Below are positions 1-8,438 of a DNA stretch of 64,000 bases, in pieces (the first letter of the stretch is position 1; the number at the start of each line of letters is the position of its first letter). The stretch spans positions 62,001 to 126,000 of the forward strand of contig JAKFVQ010000006.1 in NCBI GenBank assembly GCA_021732085.1, in the 5' to 3' direction. A model generated the notes under the pieces. That model saw nothing but the letters and a program-made list of their open reading frames with translations. It searched no databases and had not been told where the DNA came from. A program made the translations under genes and the position numbers. The stretch is from Candidatus Obscuribacterales bacterium. Its GTDB lineage: Bacteria; Cyanobacteriota; Vampirovibrionia; Obscuribacterales; Obscuribacteraceae.

Positions 1-41
1 TGCAAAACCTCCATTCCCCAGTTCAAATCTGGGTGCCGCCT
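1..41 (+). tRNA. tRNA-Cys (GCA), 3' part only
   Basis: Only the 3' half of the tRNA is inside the window. Position 1 corresponds to U33, the anticodon GCA is at 2-4, followed by AA and the 3' anticodon-stem strand (7-11) and a 5-nt variable loop. The T arm is CCCAG-TTCAAAT-CTGGG (17-33). The 3' acceptor strand TGCCGCC is at 34-40, with discriminator T at 41 and no encoded CCA. The acceptor strand and T arm match bacterial tRNA-Cys. The 5' half lies outside, so the acceptor pairing cannot be confirmed. Confidence 0.85.
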
Positions 42-295
42 TCTTTTAAAAAACTGAATACATCGCCTGAAAGTCTGCCCTAAGTTGTGTCACGGGTCAG
101 CCCATCTGTTTTCGGTAATCGTCTGGCCAGGACAGTAAATTTCAGTGGGCGGGAGTCCAGCAGTGTCAATCGGGCAGTGAAACCACGTATTTACTCAAAC
201 CGGTATCCAACTATATTAGTGTTGGGTAAAAACATCGGTGCTAGCCGATTAGCTTGTGGAAATCCATTTTCCTGCGCAAAGGAAAGGATAACCCT

Positions 296-1678
296 ATGCC
301 AGATTTGCCCGTTGAAAGTTTTGCTCCATCACATCCTTCAATGTGCCCCTGTTGCAGTGGCGCAGCTCTTTTTTTGGCTGACGGTACGCGCAGCAATTCT
401 GGACCAAAGATCGAAGAAAGCGAATCATTCACCGACGCAGAAAAGACAGCGACTTCAGCACAGAGCGCCAAAGAGCATTTTCTACTGGAATGGCTGCGTC
501 CAACTGAGAAAAAACAAGTTTCATCAACACGCCAGAGTGTAGAAGCGCAGTACGAAATCAAAATAGAAGAGCAAGACCAGAAGTACAAATATTCCTATCA
601 GGCAGATGGAAAAAAGTATACTGTTCTTGAGTCCGAAGCATCGGACAAAGGCCTGGCAATCGCCAAGTCCGAACTAGATCGCTTGGCGCAGGAAAAAGCC
701 AAATCTATAGAACAGCAATACAAAGTGTCGTTTGCTACTTCGGGCGAACCTGTGATGAGAGAACAACTTCTCAACGATGATTGCTCTTCCACTAAGGGTG
801 CAATGATTTACGCGAAGACTCCGACCCTGAGACAGTTACAGGCAACTGAATTGGCCCTGCAGCAGTCGCAACCGAGTCAAATGCTTAGCGATGGAAAGGA
901 AGGCGTAAAAATCTATTTCGCCGAAGGACGTCCATTCTCGCAAGTTTACGGAGGCAGATGGCCACTAGGTGTGATGATGTCCGGAGAGGAAGGAAAGAAA
1001 CCGCGCGTCATAGTAACTATGGATGGTGCAAAGTTGCCCGCCACCGACAAAGATGCTGAACCAAATGGCAGAAATCTCAAGTGGGTACTGGGCCATGAAT
1101 TGACTCACAACAGTCAAGGAAACATGTGGGGCGAACGGCACATTGTTCCTCAAAAGATAATGGATCAGCTGGGTTGGAGTTCCGAAAATATTGAGAAAGA
1201 TGGTCAGATTCTGTTGCGATATCAATTCGCCCTTCACGGCAAGAACGGTGAATTTTATCGACACCAGAGAGACGACTGCAAAAGTCCCAGTGTGTGGTTT
1301 CGAGCGAAAGAAGATTTCACGCCGTTGAACGCTGCTGGTCAGGAAGTCAAAACCATCAAGGAATCGCAAACGTTTTCCAATGAGGAAATAATGGAGCGTG
1401 CCAAAGTTCGGCCGAACACCTATTATTTTATGAACGCGCAAGAGATGCATTCGGAAGGACTTACGGGATTTCGATATAGCAAAGAATCACGCGAAAAGCT
1501 ATTGAGTGAATCGCCGAAGGTTTATGAATCTGCAAAGGAATATGATCAGGAGGAGCTGGATCGCTTTTACGGAAAGGATTCCTCTGGAAATGCAAAGGTC
1601 GTACGAATGCCGGACGGGACCATCGTTCCACGAAGTGAAGTTTCCATACGCGCTATAGACGAATTCGAAAAACGCTAA
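296..1678 (+). CDS. Zinc metallopeptidase-like protein with HELTH motif
   Basis: This is a protein of about 460 residues with no family I can name. The N-terminus carries a CPCC motif (about residues 16-19) that could bind metal or form disulfides, and there is no clear signal peptide. Near residue 267 lies HELTH, the HExxH signature of zincin metallopeptidases, preceded by hydrophobic residues as usual. A third zinc ligand is not obvious, though a downstream QEMHSEG segment is a candidate. I chose ATG 296 because GGAAAGG (281-287) sits 8 nt upstream; a TTG at 254 would extend the frame by 14 residues without a better site. The gene stands alone behind tRNA-Cys, and the 254 bases between them show no gene. 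A peptidase role is inferred from the motif only. Confidence 0.7.
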   Translation: MPDLPVESFAPSHPSMCPCCSGAALFLADGTRSNSGPKIEESESFTDAEKTATSAQSAKEHFLLEWLRPTEKKQVSSTRQSVEAQYEIKIEEQDQKYKYSYQADGKKYTVLESEASDKGLAIAKSELDRLAQEKAKSIEQQYKVSFATSGEPVMREQLLNDDCSSTKGAMIYAKTPTLRQLQATELALQQSQPSQMLSDGKEGVKIYFAEGRPFSQVYGGRWPLGVMMSGEEGKKPRVIVTMDGAKLPATDKDAEPNGRNLKWVLGHELTHNSQGNMWGERHIVPQKIMDQLGWSSENIEKDGQILLRYQFALHGKNGEFYRHQRDDCKSPSVWFRAKEDFTPLNAAGQEVKTIKESQTFSNEEIMERAKVRPNTYYFMNAQEMHSEGLTGFRYSKESREKLLSESPKVYESAKEYDQEELDRFYGKDSSGNAKVVRMPDGTIVPRSEVSIRAIDEFEKR

Positions 1679-1691
1679 CCCCAATGAGAGC

Positions 1692-1813
1692 GCGGACATC
1701 CTGTCCGCTTATAATGCAGCTAACTCGATCTTTAAGCAGCCTGGAAGGCTGCGCGCCCATTTCGGAGCAGCCTGGAAGGCTGCGCCCCCACTTCGGAGCA
1801 GGCTGGAAGTCCG
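1692..1813. repeat. Intergenic hairpin and 31-bp tandem repeats
   Basis: A perfect hairpin, GCGGAC-ATCCT-GTCCGC, occupies 1692-1708. It is followed by a 31-bp unit repeated from 1735, 1766 and 1797, the last copy being partial and degenerate. The two full units each contain GCAGCC-TGGAA-GGCTGC, another hairpin with a 5-nt loop. The units abut with no spacers, so this is not a CRISPR array. Related G+C-rich hairpins occur in other gaps of this window (25038-25208, 34172-34188), which suggests a dispersed intergenic repeat family. Confidence 0.7.
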
Positions 1814-1864
1814 TTCTATATTCCTGCGGCTGCCACTTTTTACGCGAATGTGTTGATGCAAATC

Positions 1865-1894
1865 TGGACAGATGTGTAATAACATGGCTATAAA
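1865..1894 (+). promoter_or_regulatory. Candidate sigma-70 promoter for the matrixin gene
   Basis: TGGACA at 1865-1870 and TATAAA at 1889-1894 are separated by 18 bp and lie about 50 bp upstream of the matrixin-like gene. The match is by eye to the general bacterial consensus. Confidence 0.35.
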
Positions 1895-1946
1895 TTACTA
1901 TTGTCCTGAATTACGGTTCCTAATCTACTCGGTTTGAGAATTTTCG

Positions 1947-3698
1947 ATGATCAAGAGTTCCAGGTTATCCACCATCTTTCTCTGTTCGTTAGCTCTAACA
2001 CTTCCATTCATTAGTGTGCAAGCAGCATATCTGAAGAATGGTGTTCTCAACTTCGCAATCGGTGAGAAGGAAGACCCTGCGCAAAGTAATACATATGTGA
2101 AAGTGGTCAAACGTTCCGATGGATCGGCGCAAGTCTTCTACTACGATCCCGACGCTGGCAATAAGTTTGTTCAAAAAACAATTCCCGCAGGACAGACGCT
2201 CAAGATTTCGTATTGGAATAGCTCTGGTCAACGAATAAAACAAGAGATAAGAACAAGTGGGGACGCTGCCGCGCCAGAAATTGCGTCCACCGCAAAAGCT
2301 CAGGCACGACCTCAAGCAACTCCGAACCCAAAAGAATCAAACGATTCGAGTAATATTGCTGCGAAGCCCGATTTAGATTCGGGCTCACCGTCAACGCCTA
2401 TCAGTAGGACAGCGGAGTCAAGCAACTCCTCGTTACCGCCTACGAATAGTTCAGCGGAGAAGGAGTCAAAATCAGACAAAGTGGAGGCGAATCCTCCAGC
2501 GCTTGCGAAGGCGGATGGTGATTTTAATCCGGCACCAGTTTCAACGCCAACAGCAAACACAAATCCAATAGCAGAAAGAAACTCGGCGGAGAAAAATCCG
2601 ACAGAGACTTCTAGCAATACAGTCGCAACTGATAGCAGCAAACCAGACATTCCCAAAGGACCAGAGGCTCCTGTGACAGCGTCGAATAGCGCGCCGGCAG
2701 CGAATAGCGCGCCAACAAATCAGCCAATTCCAGAGACCAAGCAAACACAAAATACGACAGGAGCCACGCAGTCAGGGACAACGGCAGCAACCAAGGCAGA
2801 CGATTCAGATCCGTTTAGCGATGGTGACGATGTCCCACCTCAATCGGCAAAACCTCAATCAACAGCAACACCAGCGGCAGCCTCTACCACCAATCTTGCT
2901 GACAGCACAAACACCACGGCTTCTCCAAGTGCTGCCACCGCGCCCGCCACCACATCTCAACCTCAAGATATGCCGACGTCTTCGACAGCAGCTCCCGCAC
3001 CGGCGAATGTTGCCTCAACAGACATACCGAAATTCGATCCGTTCGCGCTGATTCCGACAATGAAAAGTTCACCAGGTGATACGCCTTCGGCATCCGGGAC
3101 GACATCTAGTTCCGCTTCAAAAGCAATAATAACGCCGGTCGCTACAAGCGGAGATAGCTTCATCAAAGCGACTGACACAAATCTTGGACCATGCGTGTGG
3201 AGGAAATTCTCAATCAAGGTTTACATGGATCCAGCGCCCGGAGCCACATCAGCCCAACTGGAATCTGAAGTAAAAGAAGCATTCGATACTTGGACAAAGG
3301 TAACCGGAAACAAAATTCGCTTCGAATTTGGACCTAAGCAAGGCGCTGACATCACAATTACATGGACGCCTACAACAGCCGGATTTCGAGATCCCAGCGA
3401 AGCCGGCGAAAGCAGCGTCGATTACAGCACTCCTCCGGGACCGAAAAGAACCTGGGACAATCCCGGTAACATAACTCATGCAAAAGTGAAACTCTCAACC
3501 ACAGACATCAATCACAAAGAGTGGCAAGCGGGACAATTCAAATTACTTGTTCTGCATGAGATTGGTCATGCACTGGGAATCTTCGGACACAGCAACAACG
3601 CAAATGACATAATGTACACGCTGAAAGGCGCTCCATCTCTGTCACCGCGCGACATTAACACTGTCAACATTCTGTACAAAGCAGTTTCTGGAAACTGA
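1947..3698 (+). CDS. Secreted matrixin-like zinc metalloprotease (M10-type)
   Basis: The 583-residue protein begins with a Sec-type signal peptide (hydrophobic core LSTIFLCSLALTLPF, likely cleavage after VQA). A small beta-rich region follows (about 27-100), then roughly 300 residues of Ala/Pro/Ser/Thr/Asn-rich low-complexity linker, and a C-terminal protease domain (about 410-583). The catalytic motif HEIGHALGIFGH (537-548) is the full metzincin signature HExxHxxGxxH, and the following DIMY supplies the Met-turn. This places it with matrixins (peptidase M10A). It probably degrades extracellular protein or acts at the cell surface, with the linker spanning the wall or matrix. It is convergent with the kinase downstream, with only 5 bp between the stops. 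The linker composition makes its length likely to vary among strains. Confidence 0.85.
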   Translation: MIKSSRLSTIFLCSLALTLPFISVQAAYLKNGVLNFAIGEKEDPAQSNTYVKVVKRSDGSAQVFYYDPDAGNKFVQKTIPAGQTLKISYWNSSGQRIKQEIRTSGDAAAPEIASTAKAQARPQATPNPKESNDSSNIAAKPDLDSGSPSTPISRTAESSNSSLPPTNSSAEKESKSDKVEANPPALAKADGDFNPAPVSTPTANTNPIAERNSAEKNPTETSSNTVATDSSKPDIPKGPEAPVTASNSAPAANSAPTNQPIPETKQTQNTTGATQSGTTAATKADDSDPFSDGDDVPPQSAKPQSTATPAAASTTNLADSTNTTASPSAATAPATTSQPQDMPTSSTAAPAPANVASTDIPKFDPFALIPTMKSSPGDTPSASGTTSSSASKAIITPVATSGDSFIKATDTNLGPCVWRKFSIKVYMDPAPGATSAQLESEVKEAFDTWTKVTGNKIRFEFGPKQGADITITWTPTTAGFRDPSEAGESSVDYSTPPGPKRTWDNPGNITHAKVKLSTTDINHKEWQAGQFKLLVLHEIGHALGIFGHSNNANDIMYTLKGAPSLSPRDINTVNILYKAVSGN

Positions 3699-3703
3699 AG
3701 CTA

Positions 3704-4594
3704 TTAATGCATTACTTCTTTGAGCTTCCGATGCACTTCGGCTACAGATTGATAGCGTGCATCCGGATCTTTTTCCATACAGCGATCAACAATTTTCTCC
3801 AGGCGCGGATCTACATGCAAGCCAGGTGTCATCTCAGCCATCGGTTTTGGTTTCTCGGTCATATGCTTCATGAAGGTCATAATAACGTTGTTTCCAAGGA
3901 ACGGTGGTGCTCCTGTAATTGATTCGTACATCAAACAGCCAAGTGCGTAAATATCAGAACGGACATCCATCTCTTTTCCCTGGATAGCTTCTGGGCTCAT
4001 GTAGAGCGGACTTCCGAAAATTTCTCCATGCCTCGTTAGCTTCTGCTCGTTAGGTGCCGTTGCTAAACTGCGCGCGATTCCAAAATCCAACAACTTGATG
4101 AAAGCGCCATCTTCACCAGTCTTCACCACCATGATGTTTGATGGTTTCAAATCACGATGCACCAGACCACTCTCATGGGCGCAAACCAATCCCTCGCAAA
4201 TCTGATCGAAGGCGTGCAGAAGCCACACAACAGGCAAGTTTTTTTCCGCCTGGATCATCTGATCCAAACTTTTGCCGTCAAGCAAATCTAAAACAAGATA
4301 GGGTTCACCTGATTCAAGGAAACCAAAAGAATAGACCTTCACGACATTAGGATGAAAAATCGTATTGAGGACTTTTGCTTCGCGCTTTAATCGTTCAATG
4401 TCTTTCTCGTTCATCTCATCGCGATTGAGGATTTTAATCGCGACATTCAGATCGACTTGTTTATGCGTGGCCTTAAAAACGGCCGCCATGCCACCGGTAC
4501 CAATGAGCTTTTCGATCTCAAAGCGATTCTCAACGATCTGCCCTATGCGATCCATGGCAGAAGCTTTTTTGGGGTTTTCGGCTGCTTCACTCAC
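3704..4594 (-). CDS. Soluble Hanks-type Ser/Thr protein kinase
   Basis: The 296-residue protein is almost only a kinase domain (about residues 20-292). It shows the glycine loop IGTGGMAAVF, the VAIK lysine, catalytic loop HRDLKPSN, the DFG magnesium motif and a PEA-type activation-segment end (YMSPEA), so it should be active. No transmembrane segment or sensor domain follows, unlike the kinases at 42-50 kb. The GTG start is supported by GGAGG 7-8 nt upstream. It phosphorylates Ser/Thr of unknown targets in the cytoplasm. The 223-bp gap upstream, before the divergent gene at 4818, shows no other gene. Confidence 0.93.
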   Translation of the reverse strand: MSEAAENPKKASAMDRIGQIVENRFEIEKLIGTGGMAAVFKATHKQVDLNVAIKILNRDEMNEKDIERLKREAKVLNTIFHPNVVKVYSFGFLESGEPYLVLDLLDGKSLDQMIQAEKNLPVVWLLHAFDQICEGLVCAHESGLVHRDLKPSNIMVVKTGEDGAFIKLLDFGIARSLATAPNEQKLTRHGEIFGSPLYMSPEAIQGKEMDVRSDIYALGCLMYESITGAPPFLGNNVIMTFMKHMTEKPKPMAEMTPGLHVDPRLEKIVDRCMEKDPDARYQSVAEVHRKLKEVMH

Positions 4595-4817
4595 GCGAGT
4601 TCCTCCGAAATCAACAATATCACCTTGACGGCTCCACCTTGTCCAGTTGGATGGTCTGAAAAGCCAAAGAACGGAAGAGGCAAGGAAGATCCAAGCCTGG
4701 CCGACCTATTGTCCTTTTAGGAGTGGTCAAAAATGGGAAAGTTAATCTTGAGCTTTGAACTTTTTGGGACATTAGATCGTCTACAAGACAGTTGCCAAGC
4801 TCTGGAGAGCTAAAGCT

Positions 4818-5723
4818 ATGCAAACCCATCACCACAGGACTTTCAGCATCCCCGCCTGCATGGGTTTCAGCTTAGCTTTGGCAACTTGCTACTTGCCTGC
4901 CATGGCAAGCGTTAACGACGATCCGGCGGCTGCCGAAACGAATATTTTCAGCAGCCCTGGCAAAACCGAAGAGATCCCGCGATATGTTCGGAGAGACAAA
5001 CAGCAAATGAACCGGCGGATGATGGGGGAAGTAGATGGCATTCCTGGATGGCAGGAGCTCAAAGTACTACCGTCCTTGAATCCTGAGCAACGAAAGAAGA
5101 TTCATGAGCTCTTTGAACAATCGAAGCGGGATGCTGAACCGCTCGTTCAAGAATTGAAAGAACTTCGCCAGAAACCAGGCATGCAAGGTGCGATTGGTCC
5201 GGAACCATTTGCAGCCAGCAAGGCACGCAATGCTTTTGGGGCAGGAGACTTCAGAAATGCCCGAATACAACGCCCCGGATCAGGACAAGTAATTCAAAAC
5301 GAAAGGGTATCAGAAGACCTTCCTATCCAAAGGGTTCGACAGCAGGACTCGACGTCTACGAACATACAGTGGAATTCTTCTGGCACTGCCAGCATGAAAC
5401 CAGCCACACTTGGTCCGAACATGCAAGCGCAGATTCCATTTGGCTCTGAAAGAGGATCGTTTCGCATGGGTGCCCCAGTTAACCCCGAACAGATCGTGAA
5501 AGTGCGCAACCTGCAACGAGAGCTTCGCAACAAAAGGCTAGCAGCATGGGACCAAGTAAAAGCATTGCTAACCGAAGAAAACATGCGTGAACTGGAATTG
5601 ATGAGAAAAGGTGAACTTCTTCCGGAGAGCTTGAAAGCAGACTCTCGGGAACCAGCATCATCGAGTCTGGGTAAACAATCTCAGCCAGACTTTCCACCAA
5701 TGATGATGGCACCGTCAGAGTAG
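4818..5723 (+). CDS. Exported Spy/CpxP-like helical protein
   Basis: A 301-residue protein with an N-terminal signal peptide (cleavage probably after AMA, near residue 30). Two helical segments (about 86-120 and 229-270) have the pattern LNPEQRKKIHELFEQ and LLTEENMRELELM. This resembles the LTxxQ repeats of Spy/CpxP-type periplasmic proteins, which bind unfolded proteins or metal. Identity is too low to assign it firmly. GGAGAG precedes the ATG by 8 nt. It lies 15 bp upstream of the DUF1800 gene, which is followed 25 bp later by DUF1501. The three are probably one operon, so a helper role for the exported DUF1501 protein is possible (inference). Confidence 0.6.
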   Translation: MQTHHHRTFSIPACMGFSLALATCYLPAMASVNDDPAAAETNIFSSPGKTEEIPRYVRRDKQQMNRRMMGEVDGIPGWQELKVLPSLNPEQRKKIHELFEQSKRDAEPLVQELKELRQKPGMQGAIGPEPFAASKARNAFGAGDFRNARIQRPGSGQVIQNERVSEDLPIQRVRQQDSTSTNIQWNSSGTASMKPATLGPNMQAQIPFGSERGSFRMGAPVNPEQIVKVRNLQRELRNKRLAAWDQVKALLTEENMRELELMRKGELLPESLKADSREPASSSLGKQSQPDFPPMMMAPSE

Positions 5724-5738
5724 TAGGAGATCATTTCC

Positions 5739-7079
5739 ATGCCAAAATCATCCAACTCTGATTCATTTTGGATTCGCCACCTTCTTCGAAGAGCTGGTTT
5801 TGGCGCCTCTCCAGACGAGTTGCAGCATTATATAAAACTGGGCTATGAAGGATCCGTCGAAGAACTTTTGCATCCGCAGAGCGTGAATGATGATGAGCTG
5901 AATCGCAAACTAAAGATGCAGGCATTTGATTTCACAAACATTGACGACTTGCAGCGATGGTGGACTTATCGCATGTTGTCGAGCAAGCGTCCGCTCGAAG
6001 AAAAAATGACTTTGTTCTGGCATGGTCACTTCGCAACGTCAGATCGAAAAGTCAAAAATCCATACGCTATGTATGTCCAAAACATGCTTTTCCGCAAACT
6101 ATGCTTGGGTAACTTTCATGAAATGCTGTTGGCCGTATCGAAAGATCCAGCAATGATCGTATGGCTCGATAATCAACAAAATCGAAAGGGAAAACCAAAC
6201 GAGAATTATGCACGCGAAATCATGGAGCTTTTTACGTTAGGGATTGGAAATTACACCGAAAAGGACATTAAAGAAGCGGCAAGAGCTTTTACAGGATGGC
6301 AAGCTCCAGCTACCGGCTTCTTCTTTAACAAGGGTCAACATGACTACGGCGAGAAAACATTTTTCGGAGAAACCGGCAAGTTCAATGGCGATGACATAGT
6401 AAGAATTTTGGTCGAGCAAAAAGCAACCAGTCAATTCCTTGCAAGAAAACTGTGCAAGTTCTTCGTCGCTGATGAACCTGATGAAGCACTGGTCCAACGG
6501 ATTGGACAAGTTTACATGGACAGCAATTACAGCGTTAAAAGCATGCTAAGAGCGATTTTTACTGATGAAGTCTTCTTGAGCAATAAAGCCTATCATGCAA
6601 AAATAAAAAGCCCAGCAGAATACGTAATCGGAACTTTGAAACTACTTCAAATAAACGAATTGGATGCAGGCATTCCAAAAGCCATGGAGAAGATGGGACA
6701 GAGCTTATTCATGCCACCAAACGTCAAAGGGTGGGATGGAGGCGCCGCATGGATTGCTACAGACAAAATGATGCAACGATTCAACTTTGCGTCAAAAATG
6801 AGCACCGAGAGATTCAGCGAAGTTTTGAGACAGAGCACTCCGCTGCAAATCGTGGAAAAGCAAGGCTTGAATAATAGCAAGCAAATTGTTGAATATTTTC
6901 TTGCGTTGATGTTAGATTCCGACGTACCAGCTTCTACGCAAAAACGTTTAGTCGCCTATGTGGCCAGCGACATTAATGGTAATCCAGTTGACAGAATCCC
7001 CGACGAGAAAACCCTCGACGCAAAATTGAGAGGACTCACACATCTCATCATGACGCTACCGACCTACCAGCTATCTTAG
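5739..7079 (+). CDS. DUF1800 family protein
   Basis: This is a 446-residue protein that matches DUF1800 along its length: the HLLRRAGFGASPDEL start, the MTLFWHGHFATS segment, NENYAREIMELFTLG near the middle, and FMPPNVKGWDGG toward the C-terminus. The family is common in Planctomycetes, Cyanobacteria and Proteobacteria. It is nearly always encoded next to a DUF1501 gene, as here, and its biochemical function is unknown. No signal peptide is evident. AGGAGA lies 9 nt before ATG. Confidence 0.9.
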   Translation: MPKSSNSDSFWIRHLLRRAGFGASPDELQHYIKLGYEGSVEELLHPQSVNDDELNRKLKMQAFDFTNIDDLQRWWTYRMLSSKRPLEEKMTLFWHGHFATSDRKVKNPYAMYVQNMLFRKLCLGNFHEMLLAVSKDPAMIVWLDNQQNRKGKPNENYAREIMELFTLGIGNYTEKDIKEAARAFTGWQAPATGFFFNKGQHDYGEKTFFGETGKFNGDDIVRILVEQKATSQFLARKLCKFFVADEPDEALVQRIGQVYMDSNYSVKSMLRAIFTDEVFLSNKAYHAKIKSPAEYVIGTLKLLQINELDAGIPKAMEKMGQSLFMPPNVKGWDGGAAWIATDKMMQRFNFASKMSTERFSEVLRQSTPLQIVEKQGLNNSKQIVEYFLALMLDSDVPASTQKRLVAYVASDINGNPVDRIPDEKTLDAKLRGLTHLIMTLPTYQLS

Positions 7080-7104
7080 GTATTAACACAAAAGAGGTGA
7101 AGAA

Positions 7105-8340
7105 GTGACGATAAGCAGACGAGATTTGATCAAGAATGGATTGGGCGCCCTCGCCCTATCCTTCGGAGCAAATGAGTTTTTCAGTCTTGCAGCACAAGCT
7201 TCAAACCTTGCACCACGAAAGCCGGGCTCATCGAAAATACTCGTTGTCATTCAACTCAGCGGTGGCAACGATGGCTTGAATACTGTAATTCCGTATTCCC
7301 TCGGTTCTTATTATCAGGCGCGACCGACGATTGGAATAAAGGCGGAAAAAGGTCTCAGGCTGAATTCCGAACTAGCACTCAATCCAGCGATGACTGGTGT
7401 ACATGAGCTCTATAAGTTAGGGAAAGTCGCAGTAATTCAAGGAGTTGGATATCCAAATCCAAATCGCTCACACTTCAGATCGATTGAAATCTGGCAAACA
7501 GGTGATGCTGAAAAAATCGCCGAAACTGGATGGCTAGGGCGATACCTCGATGTATGCTGCACCGGAAAAGAGGATCTCTTCCCTGCAGTGAACGTCGATC
7601 CTATGCTTCCAAAAACACTATTTGGATCGAAAGTAAATGTTCCATCTGTTTCGAACATAGAGGATTTTCGGTTCCTGACGGACCCGCAATACAAGCCCGA
7701 TCGCGACGTGCAAATCAAGGCATTCAATGATATCTATGATTCCTACCATCTCAAGCGCCCGCACATGGAATTATTGCGAAAAGCGGGAATCGACGCGAAT
7801 CTGGCCTCCGACAAACTTCACCAACTGGTGAAAAAGTATTCCAGCGACGTACCTTATCCGCAAGGATCTTTTGGTAATAGCTTGAAATTCATTTCGCAAA
7901 TGATAACGGGCGGGCTGAGCTGCCCCATATATGGTGCCAGCCTCGATGGATTCGATACGCACACGAATCAGCTTAGAGCCCAAGAGGGGCTTCTCAAGCA
8001 ACTTTCAGACGGGCTTTCGGCATTCCACAGCGATCTAAAGAAGAACGGGCTTGATGATGACGTCGTCGTCATGGTTTTCTCCGAATTCGGACGCAGGGTC
8101 GCTGAGAATGGAGGACGAGGTACCGATCACGGCACTGCTGCACCAGTTTTGGTGCTAGGCAGCTCCGTGCGGGGAGGAGTATACGGCTCACATCCATCGC
8201 TTACTGACCTGGACAATGGAGACCTGAAGTACAAGATTGACTTCCGCAATGTGTATGCCACCATCCTCAATCGGTGGATGGGCGCTGACAGCAAGGCTGT
8301 TCTTGGCCAGCGTTTCGACGAACTGGGATTCATAGCTTAG
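7105..8340 (+). CDS. Tat-exported DUF1501 family protein
   Basis: The 411-residue protein starts with a twin-arginine signal (SRRDLIK, then a hydrophobic stretch to about residue 32), so it is probably exported folded. DUF1501 belongs to the alkaline-phosphatase-like superfamily. Visible family features are VIQLSGGNDGLNT, the GVGYPNPNRSHF segment, FDTH, FSEFGRR and GTDHGTAAPVLV. The GTG start is supported by GAGGTG 6 nt upstream. It forms the expected pair with DUF1800 25 bp upstream. A sulfatase- or phosphatase-like activity is possible but unproven for the family. Confidence 0.92.
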   Translation: MTISRRDLIKNGLGALALSFGANEFFSLAAQASNLAPRKPGSSKILVVIQLSGGNDGLNTVIPYSLGSYYQARPTIGIKAEKGLRLNSELALNPAMTGVHELYKLGKVAVIQGVGYPNPNRSHFRSIEIWQTGDAEKIAETGWLGRYLDVCCTGKEDLFPAVNVDPMLPKTLFGSKVNVPSVSNIEDFRFLTDPQYKPDRDVQIKAFNDIYDSYHLKRPHMELLRKAGIDANLASDKLHQLVKKYSSDVPYPQGSFGNSLKFISQMITGGLSCPIYGASLDGFDTHTNQLRAQEGLLKQLSDGLSAFHSDLKKNGLDDDVVVMVFSEFGRRVAENGGRGTDHGTAAPVLVLGSSVRGGVYGSHPSLTDLDNGDLKYKIDFRNVYATILNRWMGADSKAVLGQRFDELGFIA

Positions 8341-8438
8341 GTCCAAGGAACCAAATAAGTAATGGCGACGGACGCGACGGACACGTTTAAGCGTGCCGTG
8401 TTTCTAGCACCGCGGACCAGATCTGCTGGCAGACTCAC

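Noticed and set aside
1735..1813. Possible CRISPR array
   Set aside because: The 31-bp units are contiguous with no unique spacers, and no cas gene is nearby.
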